A stretch of 60,748 nucleotides of DNA. Source: an uncultured Lachnospiraceae bacterium (lineage in GTDB: Bacteria > Bacillota > Clostridia > Lachnospirales > Lachnospiraceae). The position numbers and the translations under genes were made by a program. Where the stretch lies: contig CATKXY010000016.1 in NCBI GenBank assembly GCA_949840915.1, positions 1 to 60,748 on the forward strand. The letters run 5' to 3'. The notes under the pieces are model-generated. The model was not told where the DNA came from. It saw only the letters and a program-made list of their open reading frames with translations, and ran no database searches. Of the stretch, positions 1 through 7,965 are shown one piece after another (positions within the stretch are counted from its first letter, which is position 1; each line of letters opens with the position of its first letter).

Positions 1-2
1 TC

Positions 3-47
3 TATATCTCCGGACAGTCTGAACATGTACAGTTTGAGCAGTTATAG
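3..47 (+). CDS. 3' end of an unidentified gene (partial)
   Basis: An open frame enters from the left edge and ends at the TAG at 45-47, with a short tail reading YISGQSEHVQFEQL. The stop is followed 10 bases later by a well-formed intrinsic terminator, which is the main reason to think a real gene ends here. Fourteen codons are too few to assign a family, and the other two frames cannot be excluded. What it is remains unknown. Confidence 0.25.
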   Translation, partial: YISGQSEHVQFEQL

Positions 48-57
48 GAAAAAGAGG

Positions 58-87
58 ACGGCGGGGCATGACGCTCCCGCCGTTTTT
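58..87 (+). terminator. Intrinsic terminator
   Basis: Perfect 8-bp stem ACGGCGGG (58-65) and CCCGCCGT (76-83) with a 10-base loop, followed by a run of five T (83-87). It closes the transcript of the partial gene ending at 47 and separates it from the truncated ABC transporter. Confidence 0.75.
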
Positions 88-119
88 GTCGTCAAAATAT
101 TATTGCTACTAACTTATAC

Positions 120-299
120 CCACCGACGGGCAATCTGGACAGCAAAACCGGAATGGATGTCATGGGCCTGTTAAAGATGACCGGCGAAAAATTCAGACAG
201 ACCATTGTGATGATCACCCACAATGAGGAGATGGCGCAGATGGCGGACCGCATCATCCGAATTGAGGACGGAAGGATCATGGGTGGCGGCAATGTATAA
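120..299 (+). pseudogene. 5'-truncated ABC transporter ATPase (LolD/MacB type)
   Basis: The frame ending at TAA 297-299 encodes PTGNLDSKTG, then a helical stretch, then the H-loop region MITHNEE and a C-terminal IRIEDGRI. These are the segments after Walker B in the ATPase subunits that partner FtsX-like permeases. Everything before PTGNLD (Walker A, Q-loop, signature, Walker B) is missing. Upstream the frame reads only a short unrelated stretch back to a stop at 69-71, just after the terminator stem. The gene therefore looks cut by a deletion, an insertion or an assembly join. The permease gene starts inside its last codons (ATG 292), as in an intact operon. As it stands, no functional ATPase can be made. 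Confidence 0.75.
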
Positions 300-2808
300 A
301 GTAAAGAATAATACGATGATCCGAAGACTTTCCGGCAAGAGCTTTGCCGCCAACCGCTCCCGGAATGTGATAGCAGTGTGTGCCATTGCGCTGACTACGG
401 TTTTGTTTACGGCGCTTTTTACGATAAGCAGCGGTCTTGTGGAGAATTTTCAGCGTGAGAGTATGCGTCAGGCCGGAGGGGACGGCATGGCTGTGCTGAA
501 ATATATTACCGATGAAGAGTATGAACGGGTAAAGGGACATCCGTTAATTAAGGAGATCTCCTATAACAGGATTCTTTGCGATGATGTGTTGAATGAGGAA
601 TTACTCAAACGTCGCGGGGAGTTTTATTACATGGACGATGTGGGCATAAAGCTCGGTTTCTGCGAGCCTGTGGGCGGACATAAGCCTGTGGCGGAAAACG
701 AGATCATGATGGACACGGAGGCGCTGAGACTTCTGGGAGTGGAGCAGAGAGAGGGCGCTCCGGTGACGTTGAAGCTGTCCGTGCACGGCCGGGAGGTAGA
801 ACGGGATTTCGTTCTGTCGGGCTGGTGGGAGGCGGATCCGGTGTTTAGGGTGTCCATGCTGGTGGGCTCGAGAGCCTATGCGGATGCCCATGCGGATGAG
901 CTGTACCACAGTTTTCGGGAGGACTACAGCCTGACAGGCGTGATCAACAGCTATGTCATGTTCCGCAGTTCACTGAACCTGGAGGGGAAGCTGGAACAGT
1001 TGATCGCGGAGAGCGGTTTCTCCCGTGACGAGTCGGCTCCCAATTATATGGAGTGCAATGTGAACTGGGCCTATCTGTCCGCCGGATTCGAGATGGATCT
1101 GCCCACTGCCGCCGCAGTTTCTGCCGCGCTGCTTTTGATCGTCTTTGCGGGGTATCTGATCATATACAATATTTTTCGGATATCTGTCATGAGGGATATT
1201 CGTTTTTATGGCCTGTTAAAAACCATTGGCGCAACAGGGAGGCAGATCAAGAGTATTATCGGCAGACAGGCGGTGATTCTGTCATGCATGGGCATTCCGC
1301 CGGGACTGCTCCTGGGATATTTTCTGGGATGCGGCTTAGTTCCGTATGTTATGGATACAACATTTTTTAAGAGCACGGGCTATCAGACCTCTGCCAATCC
1401 GTTGATTTTCTGCGGCAGTGTGATTTTTGTGTTGATGACTGTTGCGCTGAGCGTGAATAAGCCCGGACGGATGGCGGGCAGTGTGTCTCCGGTGGAGGCG
1501 GTGCGCTACACGGATGCGGCATCTGTGAGAAAGAAACGCAGAAAGTCTGTATATGGAAACAGGATTGCGGGTATGGCTGCGGCAAATTTAAGCCGCAGCG
1601 GGAGACGCACGGTGCTGGTGATGCTGTCAATCAGTCTGAGTCTGGTGCTCTTTAATACGGTTTATACCGTGAGTATCGGATTTGATATGGATAAGTTTCT
1701 GGCGACGTTTGTGGACACGGATTATCTGATCGCCCATGCCGATTATTTCAGATATCGTTATAGCGGAAATGAGAGTGCAGTGACGGAGAGCATGATCGAA
1801 GCGGTGGAGAGTCAGCCCGGCTTTGAGCGGGGCGGCCGGTTCTATGCCAATCGTGACGAGGAGTATTTCACGGCGGAATATCCTAAGGGAATGGGAGAGC
1901 CGGTTCTCGCGGAGGGCATGACTCCCCGGTATATGAGCATGGTATATGGCCTGGAGGATTTCCCGCTGGAGCGGCTGGAAGTGCTTGAAGGTGAGATTGA
2001 CTGGGAAAAGCTAATGAGCGGAGATTATATTTTGTCCGGTGTGTGGCTGGACGATTATCACGAGCCGCTGTGGGAGGATCCCAATTTCGATGTGGGTGAG
2101 ACGGTGACACTGCGCAACGAGAAAAGTGAGACGGAGCGTTCCTTCACGGTGATGGCCAAGGTAGCCGTGAAGTACTATACCAATTCTTCGGGCACATGGA
2201 ATGATTTTAATTTTTATATTCCGGCTTCCGTCTATAAAGAGATGGTGGAGAAACCGGCATGTATGAGCTATGTCTGCAATGTGGCGGATGAGAAGGAGAC
2301 AGCAGTGGAAGCCTTCCTGAAAAGCTACACAGAGTCGGTGGAGCCGACTATGGCGTATACCTCCAAAGCGACCAGAAAGGCCGAGTTTGAGGGGATGCAG
2401 CAGATGGTGCTGCTGGTAGGAGGTGCGCTCAGTCTGTTTGTGGGGCTCATCGGAGTATTGAATTTTGTCAATTCCATACTCACGGATATCATTGCCAGAC
2501 GCAGGGAATTTGCCATGCTGCAGTCCATCGGCATGACCGGCGTTCAGCTTCGGAAGATGTTGATGGCGGAGGGTGTGTACTATGCGGCCGGATCAGGGCT
2601 TGCCGCGCTTGGCATAAGCGTGCTGATTTCCTGTTTTGTGGTAGTGCCGCTGGCGGGAGGCATGTGGTTCTTCACCTGGCAGTTTACGCTGCTGCCGCTG
2701 GCATTTGTGATCCCGCTGCTGTTTGTCATCGGAATGCTTCTGCCTGCGGTGGCGCTGCATACGGTAGAGAGACAGTCTATTGTGGATCGGCTGCGGGACG
2801 CACAGTGA
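292..2808 (+). CDS. FtsX-like ABC transporter permease
   Basis: An 838-residue polytopic permease of the MacB/FtsX class, which in known systems pairs with a LolD-type ATPase in peptide or antibiotic efflux, sensing or lipoprotein handling. A membrane segment lies at about residues 25-48, followed by a large extracellular domain. Then come one FtsX core (hydrophobic segments around 275-385, with the cytoplasmic KTIGATGRQI turn), a second extracellular domain, and a second FtsX core near the C terminus (LQSIGMTGVQL). The start at 292 overlaps the stop of the truncated ATPase, indicating translational coupling; an ATG at 316 is an alternative. Because the ATPase is broken, the permease may be orphaned or use another ATPase. 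The 3' end overlaps the convergent DUF4317 gene by 32 bases. Confidence 0.85.
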   Translation: MYKVKNNTMIRRLSGKSFAANRSRNVIAVCAIALTTVLFTALFTISSGLVENFQRESMRQAGGDGMAVLKYITDEEYERVKGHPLIKEISYNRILCDDVLNEELLKRRGEFYYMDDVGIKLGFCEPVGGHKPVAENEIMMDTEALRLLGVEQREGAPVTLKLSVHGREVERDFVLSGWWEADPVFRVSMLVGSRAYADAHADELYHSFREDYSLTGVINSYVMFRSSLNLEGKLEQLIAESGFSRDESAPNYMECNVNWAYLSAGFEMDLPTAAAVSAALLLIVFAGYLIIYNIFRISVMRDIRFYGLLKTIGATGRQIKSIIGRQAVILSCMGIPPGLLLGYFLGCGLVPYVMDTTFFKSTGYQTSANPLIFCGSVIFVLMTVALSVNKPGRMAGSVSPVEAVRYTDAASVRKKRRKSVYGNRIAGMAAANLSRSGRRTVLVMLSISLSLVLFNTVYTVSIGFDMDKFLATFVDTDYLIAHADYFRYRYSGNESAVTESMIEAVESQPGFERGGRFYANRDEEYFTAEYPKGMGEPVLAEGMTPRYMSMVYGLEDFPLERLEVLEGEIDWEKLMSGDYILSGVWLDDYHEPLWEDPNFDVGETVTLRNEKSETERSFTVMAKVAVKYYTNSSGTWNDFNFYIPASVYKEMVEKPACMSYVCNVADEKETAVEAFLKSYTESVEPTMAYTSKATRKAEFEGMQQMVLLVGGALSLFVGLIGVLNFVNSILTDIIARRREFAMLQSIGMTGVQLRKMLMAEGVYYAAGSGLAALGISVLISCFVVVPLAGGMWFFTWQFTLLPLAFVIPLLFVIGMLLPAVALHTVERQSIVDRLRDAQ

Positions 2809-3913
2809 TCCCGTTGACCTCCACGCCCCCGTCCAGACGGATGACCAGACAATCAAGTCCGTCTATCTTACGAGTCTCGATCAGATCCGTGCGATCGGGA
2901 CTCACCTTGATTGTAATGTCCGGGGTCTTGACATCAAAGGAGCGGGTGTTGAAAACATTGTTTGCATAGAGGGCGGCCTGCTGTCCGGCAGCGGCATCGA
3001 AATAGCTGTCAAACTCAGCCAGCTTTTCGTTGTTCACGCCACTGCCTGCCAGCAGAGTCTTGACCTCGTTCTTATCCAGTATCAGGGGAGCGGGCTCCTC
3101 TTTGTGTTCCGCCACCATCTCTTGGAATTTTTCATGAATATTTTTGACCAGTTCCAGCTCGCAGGTCTCGCCCAGAGTCTCTTCGATCAAAGTCTGAAAG
3201 GTCTCCTTCTGCGCCCCGGCGGAGAGCGGTACGGGACAGCCCAGGAGCTGTTCCATAAAGCCTTCATTCAATTCTTCCGCATCCTTGGAGTAGTAGAGGG
3301 TGCTGTGCAGGTCGGCTCCCCGGTCGTTAAATGCAGGGAAGAGGAATCCGGTCTCGGGCATGCCTACCACCCAGTCCCTGACACGGTTCTGAAAGATATT
3401 TTCCTCTGCGTTGTAGGAGAGACCGGGCTTGGAGAGGTCCACGGGACAGATGGCGCAGAGTATGTATTCGTACACCTCGTCCGAGGCGTCCTCCATATCC
3501 AGTCCGTCCAGAGTCTTGCCGGGCACATCATAGACATCATGAATCAATAGAATCAGATAGTTTCCCACATACTCATAACTCTCGATAATTTTGTCGTAAA
3601 AGGCTTCCAGAAGCGTTTCGTCCTTCAGCTTGCTGTTCCTGAGGCGGAGCAGACACTCCTGGGTGCCGCCGGGCTCCTCGGTGTGCAGAGGGAAATCAAG
3701 ATTCAGGAGGTTTTTCCCCAGAGTGCCGGAGAGGCATTTGCGCAGGATCTCAAAATACTTGAACATCTCTTCCTCGGGCAAAGCGAGAAAGGCCTGCCTG
3801 AAATCGGTCTTTTTATTTTTTTCTCCGTCCACATAACAGCCGCAGATGCGGGTAATAGAGCAGTTTTTGATTGTGAAGAGTCTTTTTAATTCGCTGATTT
3901 CCTGTTTGGTCAT
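2777..3913 (-). CDS. DUF4317 family protein
   Basis: A 378-residue soluble protein beginning MTKQEISELKRLFTI, followed by the conserved block CSITRICGCYVDGEKNKK typical of the DUF4317 family of Clostridia. There is no signal peptide or membrane segment, so it is probably cytoplasmic. The family function is unknown. The start is supported by a GGGAGGTTACC ribosome binding site and by an upstream promoter on the same strand (4011-4016 and 3988-3993). It is monocistronic and convergent with the permease gene, sharing 32 bases of 3' end. Family identification rests on recalled motif similarity. Confidence 0.85.
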   Translation of the reverse strand: MTKQEISELKRLFTIKNCSITRICGCYVDGEKNKKTDFRQAFLALPEEEMFKYFEILRKCLSGTLGKNLLNLDFPLHTEEPGGTQECLLRLRNSKLKDETLLEAFYDKIIESYEYVGNYLILLIHDVYDVPGKTLDGLDMEDASDEVYEYILCAICPVDLSKPGLSYNAEENIFQNRVRDWVVGMPETGFLFPAFNDRGADLHSTLYYSKDAEELNEGFMEQLLGCPVPLSAGAQKETFQTLIEETLGETCELELVKNIHEKFQEMVAEHKEEPAPLILDKNEVKTLLAGSGVNNEKLAEFDSYFDAAAGQQAALYANNVFNTRSFDVKTPDITIKVSPDRTDLIETRKIDGLDCLVIRLDGGVEVNGITVRPAADPQ

Positions 3914-3987
3914 ACCGGTAACCTCCCTTTATTTTCATAAGTGCCGTTCTTTTTCAAAAGTTCTGTTCGTTTTCTTGGGCGCTTTTC

Positions 3988-4016
3988 AGTATACACTAAA
4001 ATTTATTTCGGGGCAA
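3988..4016 (-). promoter_or_regulatory. Sigma-A-type promoter for the DUF4317 gene
   Basis: On the minus strand, TTGCCC (4011-4016) and TATACT (3988-3993) are separated by exactly 17 bases, about 75 bases upstream of the DUF4317 start. The rest of the 285-base gap to the Spo0A-like gene shows no coding frame. Confidence 0.55.
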
Positions 4017-4198
4017 TGAGCAGATTTTTGCACAAAAGAAGGAAAATGCTGTGAAAATCAAAAGAGAGAAGTCTGATTTTAGGGAATGTAGGCGGATTGT
4101 GCGATGGGTTGGAGTTGATGTCAGAAAGCATGTTATTTTATAATGAGTTGGTACGAAAAATGTGTGATTCAAATGTATTTCTGACTGGAGGTAGTTTT

Positions 4199-4729
4199 AT
4201 GGAACAATTGAACATTACTACTGCAAAGGATAATGAAAAAGTATACAAGATTTTAGATGATTTAATGCACGCGAATAAAGAGTTTCAGATCATGATCACA
4301 GTGCCCTCCGGCAAAGGCTCCTCCGCGGGAGCGGTGAGTGAGACGGTAGTGAGAGAGACGCCCGCACGGGCGGCAGTGCGCGATCTGGAGCAGGATGTGA
4401 CTGACATGATACATGAGATCGGAGTCCCTGCGCATATCAAGGGATATCAGTATCTGAGGGAGGCTATCATGATGTCGGTTGAGGATCCTGCCATGATCAG
4501 TTCCATCACCAAAATTTTGTATCCTACCATTGCCAAGCGGTTTCAGACTACCCCCAGCCGTGTTGAGCGCGCTATCCGCCATGCCATAGAAGTGGCCTGG
4601 AGCAGAGGGCGCATGGAGACACTGGACGCTCTGTTTGGCTACACGGTAGACACCGGAAAAGGAAAGCCTACCAATTCGGAGTTTATCGCGCTGATCGCGG
4701 ACCGCATCCGACTTTCCTATAGAGATTGA
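4199..4729 (+). CDS. Stand-alone Spo0A C-terminal DNA-binding domain protein
   Basis: A 176-residue protein whose last ~110 residues closely match the C-terminal effector domain of sporulation regulator Spo0A. Visible segments are [34 protein letters not shown], the recognition-helix region [18 protein letters not shown] and the KPTNSEFIA signature. The ~65 residues before it are not a receiver domain: they are too short and show no phospho-acceptor Asp context. DNA binding would therefore not be controlled by phosphorylation in cis. The start at 4199 is chosen for its GGAGGTAGTTTT ribosome binding site; the longer upstream frame (from 4097) lacks one. It lies 67 bases upstream of glgA and may regulate glycogen synthesis, which is inference. 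Confidence 0.9.
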   Translation: MEQLNITTAKDNEKVYKILDDLMHANKEFQIMITVPSGKGSSAGAVSETVVRETPARAAVRDLEQDVTDMIHEIGVPAHIKGYQYLREAIMMSVEDPAMISSITKILYPTIAKRFQTTPSRVERAIRHAIEVAWSRGRMETLDALFGYTVDTGKGKPTNSEFIALIADRIRLSYRD

Positions 4730-4739
4730 TAAAAAACTC

Positions 4740-4768
4740 TTTTCCCATATGAGAAAATGGTGTATAAT
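4740..4768 (+). promoter_or_regulatory. Putative glgA promoter with overlapping dyad
   Basis: TATAAT at 4763-4768 lies 28 bases before the glgA start. A dyad, TTTTC-C-CATATG-A-GAAAA (4740-4757), covers the position of a weak -35 (TTTTCC, 17-base spacing). The overlap suggests an operator, but the dyad could also be a weak 3' hairpin of the preceding gene. Confidence 0.4.
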
Positions 4769-4796
4769 CTAACTATCATACTTGGGAGGGTTTCAA

Positions 4797-6245
4797 ATGA
4801 AAAATATTTTGTTTGTGGCATCAGAGGGTGTTCCTTTCATCAAGACGGGCGGCCTTGCGGACGTTGTAGGTTCTCTGCCCAAGTGTATCGATAAGGAATA
4901 CTTTGACGTGCGTGTGATTATCCCCAAATACACCTGCATGAAGCAGGAGATGAAGGATAAATTACAGTATGTTACGCATTTTTATATGGATTATAACTGG
5001 AAGAATGTTTATGTGGGCATTCTCGAGGCGAAGGTGGACGGCGTCCACTATTACTTTGTTGACAACGAGGACTATTTCGGCGGCTTCAAACCTTACGGAG
5101 ATAATGTGATCTGGGAGATTGAGAAATATGCTTTCTTTTCCAAGGCGGCACTGTCTGCACTGCCCGTAATCGGTTTCCGGCCTGATGTGATCCACTGCCA
5201 TGACTGGCAGACGGGACTCATACCTGTATATCTGAAAGAGCGGTTCCACGACGGAGATTTCTTCAGAGGCATCAAGTCCGTTATCACGATCCACAATCTG
5301 AAGTTCCAGGGCAAATGGGATCCCCAGACTGTGAGGAGTATCACTGGTCTGCCCGCTCATTATTTCACGCCCGATAAGCTGGAGGCCTATAAGGACGCCA
5401 ATCTGCTCAAGGGCGGCATTGTCTTTGCGGATGTGGTGACCACTGTGAGCGCCACTTATGCGGAGGAGATCAAGACCACTTTCTATGGCGAGGGTCTGGA
5501 CGGACTGCTGCGCGCCCGCAGCGGTGATCTGCGCGGTATCGTCAACGGTATTGATTACGCTGAGTTCAATCCCGAGACGGACAAAAATATCGTAAGGCCA
5601 TACAACGCGGTGAATTTCCGCAAGGAAAAGGTAAAGAACAAGCGTGCGCTGCAGGAGGAGCTGGGACTGCGTCAGGACGACCGCAAGATGATGATCGGCC
5701 TGGTGTCCCGCCTGACGGATCAGAAGGGGTTGGATCTGATCGCCTATGTTATGGACGAGCTCTGTCAGGACGATATTCAGCTGGTAGTGCTCGGCACCGG
5801 TGAGGAGCGCTATGAGAATATGTTCCGCCATTTTGACTGGAAGTATGGCGACAAGGTATCCGCAAATATTTATTATTCCGATGCTTTGTCCCACAAGATT
5901 TATGCATCCTGTGACGCTTTCCTGATGCCCTCACTCTTTGAGCCCTGCGGTCTGAGCCAGCTTATGTCGCTGCGCTACGGTACGGTGCCCATCGTCAGGG
6001 AGACGGGAGGCCTGAAGGATACCGTACAGCCCTATAATGAATTTGAGAACACCGGCACAGGCTTTTCCTTCACGAATTACAATGCCCATGAAATGCTGAA
6101 TACGATCCGCTATGCAGAACATATATATTATGACAAGAAGCGTGAGTGGAATAAGATCGTTGACCGCGCCATGGCTGAAGATTTTTCATGGAATGTGTCT
6201 GCCAGAAAATATCAGGAGATGTATGACTGGCTGATTGGGTATTGA
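4797..6245 (+). CDS. glgA: Glycogen synthase (ADP-glucose type)
   Basis: A 482-residue GT5 glycosyltransferase that transfers glucose from ADP-glucose to the non-reducing end of growing alpha-1,4-glucan in the cytoplasm. The N-terminal KTGGLADVVGSLPK motif (Lys16 being the ADP-glucose-binding lysine) and the C-terminal FEPCGLSQL (about residue 381) and ETGGLKDTV motifs are intact. Length is normal for the family. The ATG at 4797 follows GGGAGGGTTTCAA; the longer frame from 4782 has no such site. No other glycogen gene is nearby. The flippase gene begins 1 base after the stop, so the two are co-transcribed. Confidence 0.97.
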   Translation: MKNILFVASEGVPFIKTGGLADVVGSLPKCIDKEYFDVRVIIPKYTCMKQEMKDKLQYVTHFYMDYNWKNVYVGILEAKVDGVHYYFVDNEDYFGGFKPYGDNVIWEIEKYAFFSKAALSALPVIGFRPDVIHCHDWQTGLIPVYLKERFHDGDFFRGIKSVITIHNLKFQGKWDPQTVRSITGLPAHYFTPDKLEAYKDANLLKGGIVFADVVTTVSATYAEEIKTTFYGEGLDGLLRARSGDLRGIVNGIDYAEFNPETDKNIVRPYNAVNFRKEKVKNKRALQEELGLRQDDRKMMIGLVSRLTDQKGLDLIAYVMDELCQDDIQLVVLGTGEERYENMFRHFDWKYGDKVSANIYYSDALSHKIYASCDAFLMPSLFEPCGLSQLMSLRYGTVPIVRETGGLKDTVQPYNEFENTGTGFSFTNYNAHEMLNTIRYAEHIYYDKKREWNKIVDRAMAEDFSWNVSARKYQEMYDWLIGY

Positions 6246-6246
6246 C

Positions 6247-7911
6247 ATGTCACGGAACAGGAAAGATAATGATTTCGTCCTGCAGGCGGGAATTCTGGCG
6301 GCTGCGGGCATTATAAGCAGAATCATAGGGCTCCTTTACAGGAGCCCTTTAACTGCTGTTGTGGGAACACTGGGAATCGGCTATTACCAGGTTGCCTACA
6401 GTTTCTATACCATCGTTCTTCTGATCTCTTCTTACAGTATCCCATCGGCTATCTCAAAAGTCATCGCCCAGAAGCTGGCAGTGAAGGAATACCGCAATGC
6501 CCACAGGATTTTTCTGTGTGCGCTGGGATATGTACTTGTTGTCGGCGGAATCGCCAGTCTGGTGTTGTTTTTCGGCGCGGGGTGGTTTCTGGAGAATGAA
6601 GCGGCGGTTCCGGTGTTAAAGACCTTTGCCCCCACCATTTTTATCTATGGCATACTGGGGGTGCTGCGGGGCTATTTTCAGGCTCATCGCAGCATGGTAC
6701 AGACCTCGGTGTCCCAGATTCTGGAACAGATTGCCAACGCTGCCGTGAGCATCGGCGCGGCCATGCTCCTGATCGAGAGCGTTATGGGCACTATGGAGAT
6801 TCCTGGCGAGGAGACCCTGAAAGTGACGCGCGCCACCTACGGCGCGGTGGGAAGCGCTCTGGGCACCGGGGCGGGAGTGCTGACCGCCCTGCTCTTTATG
6901 CTGGGGATTTACTTCCTGAACAGGAGGATGATATACAGGCGTATCGCCCGCGACAGTCATGCGTATCTGGATTCTTACGGCGAGATCATCAAGACCATCA
7001 CGCTGGTGGTGACTCCCTTTATCCTGAGTACGGCAGTATACAATCTGTCCGGCGTGGTGAACAGCAAGATCTATGTGGATGTGATCCCGGGCATCATGGA
7101 GCTGGACAGCACTGCCGCATACAACAATTACGGTATCTTCTCCGGGATGGCCCAGACCATCTCCAATATTCCCGTCGCCTTTGCCTCGGCCATGGCTTCC
7201 GCGATGATTCCCTCTGTGGCCGCCTTTGTGGCGGCGGGCAGAATAAATGAGGCAAAGGATAAGATCGGCGTGGCGGTAAAGAGCACCATGGTGATCTCGA
7301 TTCCATGTGCCGCGGGGCTCTTTGTGCTGGCTAAGCCGCTGACCGCGCTCCTCTTTCCCTCCCAGACAGACGAGACCTTAACCTTTGCGGGAACGCTCCT
7401 GATGTCCCTCTCTCTGTCCGTGGTATTTTATGCCCTGTCCACATTAAACAGCTCCATCCTGCAGGGGCTTGGCCGTGTGAACACACCCATCGTAAACGCC
7501 GCCATCGCCCTGACCGCCCAGACTTTGACATTATTCCTGCTTCTTCGCTTTACCAAACTGGATTTATACAGCCTGACTGCGGCGAACACCCTATATTCCG
7601 GCATCATGTGTGTGCTGAACCAGTGGGCGGTCCGCAGAGCCGTCGGTTACAGACAAGAGTTCACCGGAAGCTTTTTCATTCCGTTCCTGGCATCGGCCTT
7701 TATGGGAGCCTCCGCCTGGGTGGTATACGAAGGCGTCTACCTCCTCACCGAGTCCATGCGCATCTCAGTACTTCCCGCGCTGGCCGTAGCCGTACCCGTC
7801 TACTTCGTGATGATGCTCATGCTGCGCGGACTCACCGAAGAAGAACTCCTCGCCTTCCCCAAAGGCCATCTATTGCTCAAACTTGCAAGACGCATCGGCC
7901 TCATGCATTGA
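6247..7911 (+). CDS. SpoVB/MurJ-like polysaccharide flippase
   Basis: A 554-residue MOP-superfamily membrane protein with about 14 hydrophobic segments. It is closest in pattern to stage V sporulation protein B and related lipid-linked oligosaccharide flippases: an N-terminal AGIISRIIGLLYRSPL, then IGYYQVAYSFYTIVLLISS and the YGILGVLRGYFQAHRSM loop. Such proteins move undecaprenyl-linked precursors across the membrane for cortex or wall synthesis. The ATG at 6247 sits 1 base after the glgA stop, with GGGTATTGAC acting as a weak ribosome site and probable translational coupling. Whether it is the sporulation-specific paralogue or a general lipid II or polysaccharide flippase cannot be decided from sequence alone. 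Confidence 0.87.
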   Translation: MSRNRKDNDFVLQAGILAAAGIISRIIGLLYRSPLTAVVGTLGIGYYQVAYSFYTIVLLISSYSIPSAISKVIAQKLAVKEYRNAHRIFLCALGYVLVVGGIASLVLFFGAGWFLENEAAVPVLKTFAPTIFIYGILGVLRGYFQAHRSMVQTSVSQILEQIANAAVSIGAAMLLIESVMGTMEIPGEETLKVTRATYGAVGSALGTGAGVLTALLFMLGIYFLNRRMIYRRIARDSHAYLDSYGEIIKTITLVVTPFILSTAVYNLSGVVNSKIYVDVIPGIMELDSTAAYNNYGIFSGMAQTISNIPVAFASAMASAMIPSVAAFVAAGRINEAKDKIGVAVKSTMVISIPCAAGLFVLAKPLTALLFPSQTDETLTFAGTLLMSLSLSVVFYALSTLNSSILQGLGRVNTPIVNAAIALTAQTLTLFLLLRFTKLDLYSLTAANTLYSGIMCVLNQWAVRRAVGYRQEFTGSFFIPFLASAFMGASAWVVYEGVYLLTESMRISVLPALAVAVPVYFVMMLMLRGLTEEELLAFPKGHLLLKLARRIGLMH

Positions 7912-7965
7912 CTGAATATAAAGTTGTGACTGCAGCTTTTGAACTTTTCGGGAGAGCAGCGCTTC

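Noticed and set aside
2780..3550. 256-codon plus-strand open frame
   Set aside because: It lies fully antisense to the DUF4317 gene, which has a promoter, ribosome site and family motifs.
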